Part shown: positions 53,492 through 61,986 of the stretch, one piece after another | How the letters are laid out: every line of letters begins with the position of its first letter | Numbering within the stretch: position 1 is the stretch's first letter | Assembly (NCBI RefSeq): GCF_002252045.1 | Contig: NZ_NEFF01000003.1 | Coordinates: forward strand, 62,001-126,000 | DNA from: Ignatzschineria sp. F8392 | GTDB taxonomy: Bacteria > Pseudomonadota > Gammaproteobacteria > Cardiobacteriales > Wohlfahrtiimonadaceae | DNA length: 64,000 nt | Reading direction: 5' to 3' | The notes under the pieces: generated by a model | Database searches by the model: none | What the model saw: the letters and a program-made list of their open reading frames with translations, nothing else | What the model was told of the DNA's origin: nothing | Program-made: the position numbers and the translations under genes

Positions 53492-54688
53492 TTAATGACG
53501 TACATTTAAGAGTTGCATAAGGTCTTTATAGAGCATCTTCGCACTGAGACGATAGCCCGCGCCGGTAAGATGAACTTTATCCTTGCCGGCAAGGGATTCT
53601 GCTTCCCATTGATCGATACTGCACTTACCGCCCATCGCCATCTGCCAATCCCAATAGAGCGTATGTTCTGAGCGCGCCACAGACTTCTGCACCGCTTTAA
53701 CGATCTTATAAGATGGAGGCTGACGATCGACACATTTACCGGAAGCATCACGTAATAGCGCATCGCCCGGTCCGACCATTAAGATCACGGCATTTGGAAG
53801 ACGCTGACGTATTTTACGAATACTCGCCACTAAATTTTGACGATAGAGATTCTTATCGAGTCGATCATTAAAGGCTTCATTTGTACCATACTCTAAAATC
53901 ACAAGATCACTCTCTGTTGCCGCAAGCTCTGCTGTCCATTCAGGGGACCAACGATTCCAGATTGAAAGCTGCGCACCATTGGTCGCGATGGAAGAGACAA
54001 TCGCGCCGGGACGATTCGCTCGCTGTAGCCAAAATCCGCCCACTTCGATCCCCTTCTCGCCGGCAACTAACTTAAAGGGTAATACACCCTTCATCTTTAC
54101 GATCTGCCAGCTATTACTTTTCAGCGGTAAGGTGATATTAGTCCGTCCAAAAGTGCTATAGAGAGAGAGCGATTCCGGTACCTCTTCACGCACAACCATA
54201 CGAATATTCCACGACTCATGTGGGCTCATACTATTGCGCGGTAAGAGATCAATATAACCGCCGGCCTTAGTGGAGCGCGCTACATAGCCACCCATCGGAT
54301 AAGCGGGATGATCGTCGGTTCGGCTATTGATCAGCTGCCAATTTTGTGAGCGCCAAGTCACCTCTGCATGACGTTGACCTCTTACATCCATCGGTGTTAC
54401 CCAACCGATACCGGCATTTCCAAAGCGTGCTTGTAATTGTGTCCGAAGCTCACCGGTGAAGAAATCTGCAGCCGAGTGGGAATCCCCAAATTGTGTGACC
54501 GATAATACTTCATGACCGCCGGCAGCAAGACGCGAAACTTTCTGCTGTAATAGAGAGAGATTCGCCTCACCGTAATTGGTAATCCCGGGGCCAATCTCTC
54601 GGCGATAATCACCAATGCCGGCACTACTACACCCAGCAATAATGATCATCATTAGGGCACCGAGTGCCCAGTTTTGTAATTGTTTCAT
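53492..54688 (-). CDS. SGNH/GDSL-hydrolase lipoprotein
   Basis: A 398-residue lipoprotein with lipobox IIIAGC (Cys20). The SGNH blocks are VTQFGDSHSAADFF (nucleophile serine near residue 70), LEYGTNEAFND (block III) and GKDKVHLTGAGYRLS (Asp/His pair). The long middle segment is a beta-sandwich-like insert. Such proteins, together with an MBOAT acyltransferase, act in peptidoglycan O-acetylation as the periplasmic transferase (PatB) or as the deacetylating esterase (Ape). Which of the two this is cannot be decided here. It is the third gene of a cluster with the genes at 54919 and 56419, about 230 bp downstream. Confidence 0.82.
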   Translation of the reverse strand: MKQLQNWALGALMMIIIAGCSSAGIGDYRREIGPGITNYGEANLSLLQQKVSRLAAGGHEVLSVTQFGDSHSAADFFTGELRTQLQARFGNAGIGWVTPMDVRGQRHAEVTWRSQNWQLINSRTDDHPAYPMGGYVARSTKAGGYIDLLPRNSMSPHESWNIRMVVREEVPESLSLYSTFGRTNITLPLKSNSWQIVKMKGVLPFKLVAGEKGIEVGGFWLQRANRPGAIVSSIATNGAQLSIWNRWSPEWTAELAATESDLVILEYGTNEAFNDRLDKNLYRQNLVASIRKIRQRLPNAVILMVGPGDALLRDASGKCVDRQPPSYKIVKAVQKSVARSEHTLYWDWQMAMGGKCSIDQWEAESLAGKDKVHLTGAGYRLSAKMLYKDLMQLLNVRH

Positions 54689-54918
54689 TCTTATTTTAAA
54701 CCTTTCTTAAACATCTTTTAAACATCCCTTCAACATCTTTTGTCGATCTTCTGAATATCTTTTAAATATCTTTTAAATATCTTTTCAATATCTTTTCAAT
54801 AGACTTCAAACGCTGTTTAAAGGTCTGCTATCAATATCTCGTAGCGCTGTTCACTCACCGATTTTAAACCTTTTAACATTTAGCGTACTAAATTCTTCAC
54901 TTCTATCGGTGAAATAGA
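54689..54918. repeat. Short direct repeats between the SGNH genes
   Basis: This 230-bp gap carries about four copies of an 11-bp unit related to AATATCTTTTA (54754-54800) and looser ATCTTTT words before them. No gene or terminator is evident; the promoter of the SGNH-hydrolase gene may lie here. Confidence 0.6.
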
Positions 54919-56415
54919 TTACTCGGTAGGCTCAATAGGTGATCCATCCGCCCATTCCCATAGGAGCACTTCCGGTGTTGTCCCCTCGCTCTTAAGAGGC
55001 TTCTCAACACTTTTCTCCCTCTTTTTCTCTGCTCGTTTCTCTACCGACTTGTCTACCGATTTGTCTATCGATCGCTCCGATCGGCGCGGTGAATATTCTC
55101 TTTCAAGTTCAATTTCCGGCGCACTCTGTAGCTGTAATGGTGGTGCAATATGCTGACTTTCAAGCTTTTTATCCCCTTGCGCGGGCTTTACGGTCGATTT
55201 TTCTGCTTTTGGTGCGGCAGAAGTTGTGGCATTTCGCCCATTTTTCTCCGCTTCTCCCTGCGCTCTACTCTCTTTCACCATCTTCGCTTCTTTCACTTCT
55301 TTCAGTTCTGAAGATGCGGATTCAGTGACTGACTCATTCACTAATTCTTGATTCTCTTCCGCTTCATCTAACGCCTCTTGAGGATTAATGGAGAGAAGAT
55401 CGATCACACGATTCCCCACCATTCGTTGTCCGGCAACGGTAAAGTGGATTCCATCATTGGCTCGCACCCGTTGCTGCCCTTTATCGGTCACCACATGTGC
55501 GGCATAGCCGGCATCACTACAGCCTAAAATCTCACTCGTAGGGAGATAGTAACCATTAAAGCGCTCCACTTCTGCTTGATAGAGGCGATTGAGATAGATC
55601 ATATCATTATGCAATTTATCTTTACGCATACAGGGCGCACCAAGCCAGATCACCGGAATATCATGCGCCTTCGCAGATAAGAGAATCTGACGAATTCGCG
55701 AACGATAAGCGCGTTCCCACTCTGCTGATTTAAAGCGAAGATACTGCTTGCGCCCCGGCACCGGGAAATCCCAAGGATCATTCGCCCCAAGATAGACCAC
55801 CATCACGCGGATATCTTGGTCTTTCGCTAAGGTCTCCTCAACCACTTTAGGCCAGTTGTAGAAGTTAGGATAGGAGAGACCGGTACTCTGCTTACTCAGA
55901 TCAACGCCATCAATCCCCTCTTTCTGATAGAGCGCTTGCTTAATACGTGGCGCTACCCCCTGCATCATCGAATCGCCCACAAAGAAGAGCTTATCGCCGG
56001 CACGAACCTCTCGATCTCCCGGCAGTTGCGGAAATTGAGGACCAACAAACCCCATCACCAGCACCTCTTCAGCCTCAGAAATCTCTACTTCCGGCGCCGC
56101 TTTCGACATCTCTTTTGACACCTCTTCCGGCACCGCTTTCACTATCTCCTGCTTGGCTAAATCTTGCTGACCGGCAGATTGCCCTGCTAACAGATCGTAA
56201 TCGCTCTCCTCTCGCGCATCTGCTTCCTCATCCACTTCTGCGATAGAATCGACAAATTCGGGCTTCTTGCCGGTGATCCAGCGTTCAATCTCCATTAGAG
56301 GAGAATCTTGATGATAGCTCTGCATCCAGTAGGTATTGACCGACTCTCTAAAGAGAAAGAGCATCCCGGCAACGGTAATTATTAAGATATAAGCGACTTT
56401 AGCTCTCATATTCAC
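54919..56415 (-). CDS. DUF459-type SGNH-like protein, membrane-anchored
   Basis: A 498-residue protein with an N-terminal membrane anchor (about 6-22), an acidic linker, an SGNH-like domain (about 135-345), and a long low-complexity Glu/Lys/Ser/Ala C-terminal region. Blocks: KLFFVGDSMMQGVAPRI (serine in GDSM), MVVYLGANDPWDF and RVRANDGIHFTVAGQRM (Asp/His). This is the DUF459 pattern, often beside MBOAT acyltransferases. The domain should face the periplasm and probably passes acetyl groups to a cell-wall glycan. It starts 3 bp after the MBOAT gene, so the two are co-translated. Confidence 0.83.
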   Translation of the reverse strand: MNMRAKVAYILIITVAGMLFLFRESVNTYWMQSYHQDSPLMEIERWITGKKPEFVDSIAEVDEEADAREESDYDLLAGQSAGQQDLAKQEIVKAVPEEVSKEMSKAAPEVEISEAEEVLVMGFVGPQFPQLPGDREVRAGDKLFFVGDSMMQGVAPRIKQALYQKEGIDGVDLSKQSTGLSYPNFYNWPKVVEETLAKDQDIRVMVVYLGANDPWDFPVPGRKQYLRFKSAEWERAYRSRIRQILLSAKAHDIPVIWLGAPCMRKDKLHNDMIYLNRLYQAEVERFNGYYLPTSEILGCSDAGYAAHVVTDKGQQRVRANDGIHFTVAGQRMVGNRVIDLLSINPQEALDEAEENQELVNESVTESASSELKEVKEAKMVKESRAQGEAEKNGRNATTSAAPKAEKSTVKPAQGDKKLESQHIAPPLQLQSAPEIELEREYSPRRSERSIDKSVDKSVEKRAEKKREKSVEKPLKSEGTTPEVLLWEWADGSPIEPTE

Positions 56416-56418
56416 TCC

Positions 56419-57927
56419 TTAGAAACTGGCATAGATAAATTGCGGAATGCCTGATGGCGCTAAATAAATCGCTCCCCATAAGATGAGAATATAGAGGATC
56501 GGCAATAAAAACCAAGGGATTCGGCGACTTAGACGCACAAATTGTGCCGGCACTTTCACCAAAATAGGATAGAGAAAGAGCGTCACCGCTAAGATCGCTA
56601 AGAGAACGCCAAGCGAATGGTATGGAAAAGCTTCCAACGTAAAGTTGGCAAAGAGAGATTGCAGATAGCTAAGCGAATCCTCAAAGGTGACACTCCGGAA
56701 GAAGATCCACCCTAAGCAGACATAATTGAAGGTTAAGAAGCGATTAAAATAGGTGCCATACGTCACACGACCATTCTCGCGAAAATGTGCCCGAATCTCG
56801 GTACGACTCAATCCCGCCGCCGCTAAGCGCTTCTGCCGATAACGATCTTTAAGATTTAAGAAGACCACGCCGACACCATGGATTAAACCCCAGATAAGGA
56901 AATTGAAGGTCTCTCCATGCCATAGACCAGAGAGCACCATCGCAATTAAGACATTGATCTGCGTGCGCGTCACCCCTTTACGACTACCGCCGAGGGGAAT
57001 GTAGATATAATCTTGAATCCAGCGCGAAAGGGAGATATGCCAACGATCCCAAAAGTGTTTTAAATTAGTTGCCAGATATGGCGCTCTAAAGTTTCTCGGC
57101 AGTTGAAAGCCTAAGAGAATCGCAATCCCGGTCACTAAGTTGGTATAACCGGAGAAGTTGAGATAGAGCTCTGCAGCATAAGCATAAACACCAAGGAGAA
57201 GATCGACCGTATGCATCGATTGTGGCGTATCAAAAGCAGGTTTTACCCACGCTTGCGAGAAGTAACTACTCAACCAATAGACCTTAATAATCGCCAATAA
57301 GATTAGCGCAAAGGCACGGTGATACCCCACAATCTCACGCGCGGTTGTTCGTTGAATTTGAGGAAGAAAATGATTCGCACGATTGATTGGTCCTGCAATC
57401 ACACTCGGAAAGAAGGCAAGAAAGAGTGCAAAATCGAAGAAGCTGATCGGCGCCATACCTCGCCATGATTGTGGCTCGAGTGGTTTTTGACGCTGATCGA
57501 CGGCGCGCTCATAGAGCGATACAAGATAACTGATTGAATGAAAGGTATAAAAAGAGATCCCGATCGGGAAGATAATCTCCGCCACCGGTAGTGAGAGATC
57601 GATCCCCCATTCCGAAAGTCGATAGACAAATTGTGGCGCAAAAAAGTTAAAGTATTTAAAGAGCGCTAAGTTCCCAACACCCACGACAATAGCGCTGATC
57701 AGCCAAAACTTTGGGGATCGCCCATAAATAATACCGGTTGAGAGCAGATAGATAACGGTGGTATAGCCCCCTAAAATCAGGGCGAAATCGACACTAAATA
57801 ACCCGATAATCCAATAACTTGCCACCAAAAGCAGGCCATTTTGGATCGCCACGCTCCGTCTAAATAGCCAATAGAGAAGAAAGAAGAGAATAAAGACAAC
57901 GGCAAACTCTATAGACAGATAACTCAC
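56419..57927 (-). CDS. MBOAT acyltransferase (AlgI/PatA-like)
   Basis: A 502-residue polytopic membrane protein of the MBOAT family, which moves acyl (usually acetyl) groups across the inner membrane. The conserved core is present: FWDRWHISLSRWIQDYIYIP then LGGSRKG, and SGLWHGETFNFLIWGLIHGVG with the catalytic histidine. About eleven hydrophobic segments. With two SGNH proteins downstream and no alginate genes, a role in peptidoglycan O-acetylation (PatA) is more likely than alginate acetylation (AlgI). First gene of the cluster. Confidence 0.9.
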   Translation of the reverse strand: MSYLSIEFAVVFILFFLLYWLFRRSVAIQNGLLLVASYWIIGLFSVDFALILGGYTTVIYLLSTGIIYGRSPKFWLISAIVVGVGNLALFKYFNFFAPQFVYRLSEWGIDLSLPVAEIIFPIGISFYTFHSISYLVSLYERAVDQRQKPLEPQSWRGMAPISFFDFALFLAFFPSVIAGPINRANHFLPQIQRTTAREIVGYHRAFALILLAIIKVYWLSSYFSQAWVKPAFDTPQSMHTVDLLLGVYAYAAELYLNFSGYTNLVTGIAILLGFQLPRNFRAPYLATNLKHFWDRWHISLSRWIQDYIYIPLGGSRKGVTRTQINVLIAMVLSGLWHGETFNFLIWGLIHGVGVVFLNLKDRYRQKRLAAAGLSRTEIRAHFRENGRVTYGTYFNRFLTFNYVCLGWIFFRSVTFEDSLSYLQSLFANFTLEAFPYHSLGVLLAILAVTLFLYPILVKVPAQFVRLSRRIPWFLLPILYILILWGAIYLAPSGIPQFIYASF

Positions 57928-58580
57928 AATCCAACCTTACATATCGATTTTAATTTTTATAGCGCTTGAGGAATGCTCTACCGCTGATTCTTTCTTATTT
58001 TAACACGCTTAAGCTCTACTCAATGCGCTCAATCAAAGCGTTTTATTCTACGTGTTTATCAAGGAGATTCAAGCTTCCGCATTGATTTTAATATCGATCT
58101 TTTTTCTCCCCCGCTTCTCCAAAGAGACGATAGTAACGCGCAATGATTATCACAATCCTTGCCAAGGGGATTACAAAGCAGATAGATCGAAATTTTCTGC
58201 AAAGAAATACTCCTCTCCCCCTCTGCCAATATCGCCGAATTGGTGCTATATTGTGCTGGTTGTAACGATTAAAACGATAAGCATCAATATAACCATGCCG
58301 ATACTCACATCACAGTCGCTCCCTCTTCCGCTTGAGAATCGTTCAGCGAAGGGATAAAGCAGACTAAGAGATCGCAATCAAGGTTATATCGCCCCAATCT
58401 CCTTCAATATTCGCCGGTTGCCACTTTAAAGCATCGCTCCTCTATTGCGTCTGCTTGAAAGTGCCGTTGTTGAGGATGAAAGTTGAAATAGTGAGATTGA
58501 GATCGAGTTGTATTGTACAAAAATCATGCTCATTGCGAGTACGTTTAGATATTATTCGATTCCGTAAAGGAAATTTCACC
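57928..58580. other. Intergenic region between MBOAT gene and secreted-protein gene
   Basis: About 650 bp between divergent genes. An open frame at 58052-58357 has poor composition and no binding site and is not called. Two copies of GTTGCCACTTTAAAG/CCGGTTGCC-like words occur near 58413, but no clear repeat or RNA is seen. Confidence 0.45.
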
Positions 58581-59303
58581 ATGGTAAAAAATAGATTGAG
58601 AGAGAAACTTCTACCGCTTATCAGCGCGTTGCTCCTGATGCCTAGCTTCACTTTTGCCCAAAAGATCACCGTCGAGGAGATCTTCACCCCCGACTTTATC
58701 GGTGCGGATACCGCTTATCTAGAATATTTTACCGGCCCTGCTCGCGTCACACGGGATAATGGTAAAGAGTATCTTCTTGCCGGTTGCCGCATCAATACCT
58801 ACACCGCTAATGGTTCGATCCGCGCGTTAGAACTCACCCTTTCGCCCAAGTGTAGCTTCGATCTTAATAACTTTATCGCCCACAATGAAGAAAACCCGGC
58901 ACCATGGCCGGCTAATCGTCTAAAGTTTGGGGAATTACCGGCACCCACCACCTACTTTGCAGATTGCTTCGGCATCGCCTGTGGTAATGCCTTCGATCCG
59001 GTGATCTACGAGCATTATAGTGGTTCGCGCGTGGAGAATTTTATCGAAGTCTTAGCAAGCTCCACCCAAGCCTCTTATGGCTGGACCTCTCAATGGGCGG
59101 CGGCAATGGCAGAAAAAGAGGGGGAAGATTGGATGATGTATGGCCAATACAATTGTGATCCTTACAAACATCGCAAAATCGCCGAGCGCTATCTCACGCC
59201 CGATCCGATCGATAAAGTGATGATCGGCTACGATCTGATTCTCTTAAAAGATCTCCAACAAGATTGTAGCGAAACCAGCTTTGATCTAGGAGAAACGCGC
59301 TAA
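58581..59303 (+). CDS. Secreted cysteine-containing hypothetical protein
   Basis: Not recognised. 240 residues with a signal peptide (MVKNRLREKLLPLISALLLM then PSFTFAQ), so periplasmic or secreted. Cysteines lie in pairs: AGCRIN and SPKCSFD, FADCFGIACGN, YNCDPYK and QQDCSET, suggesting three disulfides. Middle segment: ASYGWTSQWAAAMAEKEGED. The start is set at ATG 58579-58583 region (58581), preceded by AAAGGAAA; an upstream in-frame ATG at 58455 would bury the signal peptide. Base use is like the chromosome. No operon partner. Confidence 0.7.
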   Translation: MVKNRLREKLLPLISALLLMPSFTFAQKITVEEIFTPDFIGADTAYLEYFTGPARVTRDNGKEYLLAGCRINTYTANGSIRALELTLSPKCSFDLNNFIAHNEENPAPWPANRLKFGELPAPTTYFADCFGIACGNAFDPVIYEHYSGSRVENFIEVLASSTQASYGWTSQWAAAMAEKEGEDWMMYGQYNCDPYKHRKIAERYLTPDPIDKVMIGYDLILLKDLQQDCSETSFDLGETR

Positions 59304-59341
59304 CCTGCCGGCAACCCGCCACAGAGCCGATCACAAATAGA

Positions 59342-59995
59342 TTAAGCTTCGGTAATATAGGGGTAGTAAGGTCTGCCCCACTCCTTCTCACAAGGATCAT
59401 CTAAAATCACCTGCAGAAAGAGCTCGGTATAAACAGTGAGAAGATTACAAGCATTCTTCAACGCCGGACGATTCGCCCGACTGTTATAAGTCGCCCCGCC
59501 GTGAAAAACCTGATTCCGCAATGTATAGATTCGATTAAAGAGCATCACTAAAAGATTAGCCGAATCTTGCTGCTCTAAAGATCGCTTCACCTGCTCTCGC
59601 TCCTTCTCTAAATCCTCTTTCAATGCCGCTTCACTAAAGAGCCCATTGTGATAATCCCAAAAGGATTGGAAGACATAGCGATTATTAAGAAAGACCCGAA
59701 TATCCTCCGGATACTTCTCCCACGTTAAACGATAGAGCTCATCCCCCGCGCGCAGATTAATCAGATGCAGAAATTGACGAAATGCCGACTTATCGCTCTC
59801 CACAAAGGTGAGATCTTTCGCATAGATCGCATTAAAGGCGATCCAGAGCGAGATAAAACGCACATCAAGATCCTCCTCCGACGCTTTCGCTTTCTTCAAC
59901 CAACTCAAACAACGATAAGCCCGAAGATTCACCGCCGTAGGGATCTCATCCTTAATAAGATTAAATCGTGATTCAAGATGGGTAAGATTGGACAT
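59342..59995 (-). CDS. HEPN-domain-like protein with RNQVFH motif
   Basis: A 217-residue, mostly helical protein. The first helices (LRAYRCLSWLKKAKASEEDL, RFISLWIAFNAIYA) and the late motif LRNQVFHGGATYNS fit a HEPN-like fold, where R-x4-H is the RNase active site of many toxins and defence effectors. Related chromosomal proteins with RNxxFHGG are common and often unassigned. No partner nucleotidyltransferase (MNT) is adjacent. It lies next to the accessory region starting at 60.2 kb but retains chromosome-like base use. Confidence 0.65.
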   Translation of the reverse strand: MSNLTHLESRFNLIKDEIPTAVNLRAYRCLSWLKKAKASEEDLDVRFISLWIAFNAIYAKDLTFVESDKSAFRQFLHLINLRAGDELYRLTWEKYPEDIRVFLNNRYVFQSFWDYHNGLFSEAALKEDLEKEREQVKRSLEQQDSANLLVMLFNRIYTLRNQVFHGGATYNSRANRPALKNACNLLTVYTELFLQVILDDPCEKEWGRPYYPYITEA

Positions 59996-60287
59996 CTTTA
60001 GCTCCTTTAATTATCAGAATGATTATTCCGCCCTCGATCAGATTATCAAACACCCCGAAGATCGATCCGCAAAGCGACTAAATGCTCTCTGATAATGATA
60101 AATCAAAGAGCATTTATAGTTTCTATTATTTTTAAAGCAATTAACTCATCAATAATATTCAATTTTTATAAATATTCCTATTTATTTAGTGGAAATAATG
60201 ACTCAGGAGATGATTTATTGGGGATGGATAGGTAAGAGGTTATTCTGATAACTTTAGAAAAAGTGAGACTAGATCTCCCAGAGCAAA

Positions 60288-61202
60288 TTACAACTCTAAT
60301 TTAAGACTTTCAGTATACCTATATCGTTCATAATTAAGAGGAAGACACTTCTTGTCTCTATAGTAAGAAAAAATATTTTTTGTAGTCTCTTTTGCACAAG
60401 GCTCATCTAAAGATAATTTTTCCATCAATAAGTTCTTAAGCTCGCCAAACCTTATCAACTGCTTTCCTTCTCCACGAGCTAACACTTCTTTGACTAAAAA
60501 ATGATGAAGTGTAGAAGTTATAAATAATGAGCGATCGAATGTACCATCCTCTTTTAATCCAAACAAAAGGCTATCATGAAAATATTTTTCTTTATCTTGA
60601 GTCAAAATGGGAATAGACAGATCACATTTTGGTAAAACAGAATAATTTAAATGACTTATATAATCCTCTATATCCCAAAAAGACCAATCTATAGAGTCAA
60701 GATTCTCTGGTTTTATCTTAGTTAATTGAAAGTTCGCAAGAGATTCCTCAATCTCTTTTATAATCCTATCAGTAACTGCTACCGAGTAATGTAAGACCTT
60801 ATTTAGCTCAACAATATAGTTATCAATACAATCTGCTTTATATAAAACTTCGATATTACTTGATGCTGATATAGATAAACCATTATTTGTTAGATTCGCA
60901 CTGCCTATATAAATCTCCTTATCATCAAAAATATAAGCTTTTATATGAAGATTACGAACTAAATAACATTTAACGCCTAATTTATATAGCTCTTTGATCG
61001 TCTTTATACATACTATGTTATTAAAGAAATCTTGTTTGTTCCCTCTAAAATATAAAGATATATCTTTAATTTCGATCTCTTCTTTATTAAAGACTGTAAA
61101 TACTCCTGAAGTTAAATAAGCTGTAATAAGTTTAATGCTTGAAGCGCTCTTGAAAGAGCGCTTCAAATGTATAGGAATTTCTCTATCAAAAATTAATCCC
61201 AC
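60288..61202 (-). CDS. PLD-family nuclease-like protein
   Basis: A 304-residue protein with one phospholipase-D-type motif: LHIKAYIFDDKEIYIGSANL (about residues 85-104), i.e. HxKx4D followed by GSxN, then a C-terminal helical region rich in Leu/Lys/Glu with a winged-helix look (FGELKNLLMEKLSLDEPC). One-motif PLD proteins form dimeric nucleases, as in restriction enzyme BfiI, or helicase-associated endonucleases. It is AT-rich and divergent from the helicase operon 358 bp away, so it may belong to the same defence locus. Confidence 0.78.
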   Translation of the reverse strand: MGLIFDREIPIHLKRSFKSASSIKLITAYLTSGVFTVFNKEEIEIKDISLYFRGNKQDFFNNIVCIKTIKELYKLGVKCYLVRNLHIKAYIFDDKEIYIGSANLTNNGLSISASSNIEVLYKADCIDNYIVELNKVLHYSVAVTDRIIKEIEESLANFQLTKIKPENLDSIDWSFWDIEDYISHLNYSVLPKCDLSIPILTQDKEKYFHDSLLFGLKEDGTFDRSLFITSTLHHFLVKEVLARGEGKQLIRFGELKNLLMEKLSLDEPCAKETTKNIFSYYRDKKCLPLNYERYRYTESLKLEL

Positions 61203-61560
61203 TCAATATCTCCCCGTAAAATCCAGAAGTAACGCATTATAAATCTGCTAAAAGAAGCCTTTTAATTAGCAATTACTCCTACACCTTTCTCAACTTATCA
61301 ATAAATAAGTTTTCCAATAAAGTATTTGAAACAAGTTCAAAAAACATACAGCCACTCCACTAACAATATCTCAAATTTAATAGTTTTTTCTATTTTTTAC
61401 ATAAAATTAAATTTTAATTTCAATGCCACCTACAAATTAAAAAAATATAATATTGAATAAACTTGATTAAAACCTTTAAACAATACTGATCATTTGGTTT
61501 ACGGCTAAATATCAATTATCATAAATGCTTTAAACATCTTAAATTATCACAACAGCACAT
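61203..61560. other. AT-rich region between PLD gene and helicase operon
   Basis: 358 bp, very AT-rich, between divergent genes. It must hold both promoters. No repeat, RNA or small gene is evident. Confidence 0.5.
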
Positions 61561-61986
61561 ATGGATAGAGAAATTTTTTACATTAATTATATACTTCAAA
61601 GTAGCAATGAGAGACTCACCACTGGCGATATCTCAAAAAAAATTTTTGAGATTTTTGAACATAAAGTATCAAAAAAAATTGTTCAAAATTATCTCTGGAG
61701 TTTTTTTAGAAATGAAATAAATTATAATCCTAATGATTACTCTTACGAGCTAGCAAATAAATCAGAAAAATCGAAAATTCTAAATGATATTTCTATAAAA
61801 AGCATTCCTGAACTACCAAGAGCTATAAATGTCGAAGTCCGAGGGACAAATATCATTATCGAATATAACTCTACCCTCACCCTTGAAACAGTTCTCAAAT
61901 CATTAGCTGATATCTATATTCATGGATTTAACAATAGACATGATCTAATAAAAAATTTAAACAGGGTAATCAACTCATATGAATAA
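61561..61986 (+). CDS. Winged-helix-like small protein, first gene of helicase operon
   Basis: A 141-residue protein. Residues 5-60 (YINYILQSSNERLTTGDISK, then KIFEIFEHKVSKKIVQNYLW) look like a winged helix with a recognition helix, often seen in restriction or defence loci as a DNA-binding or HARE-HTH-type module. Residues 85-141 form a small alpha/beta region (VEVRGTNIIIEYNSTLTL). No good Shine-Dalgarno precedes the ATG. It overlaps the helicase by 8 bp, so the two are coupled. Family not identified. Confidence 0.6.
   Translation: MDREIFYINYILQSSNERLTTGDISKKIFEIFEHKVSKKIVQNYLWSFFRNEINYNPNDYSYELANKSEKSKILNDISIKSIPELPRAINVEVRGTNIIIEYNSTLTLETVLKSLADIYIHGFNNRHDLIKNLNRVINSYE

Noticed and set aside
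58052-58357. 101-codon plus-strand frame in the gap before the secreted protein
   Set aside because: Unnatural composition, no ribosome binding site, no recognisable domain.
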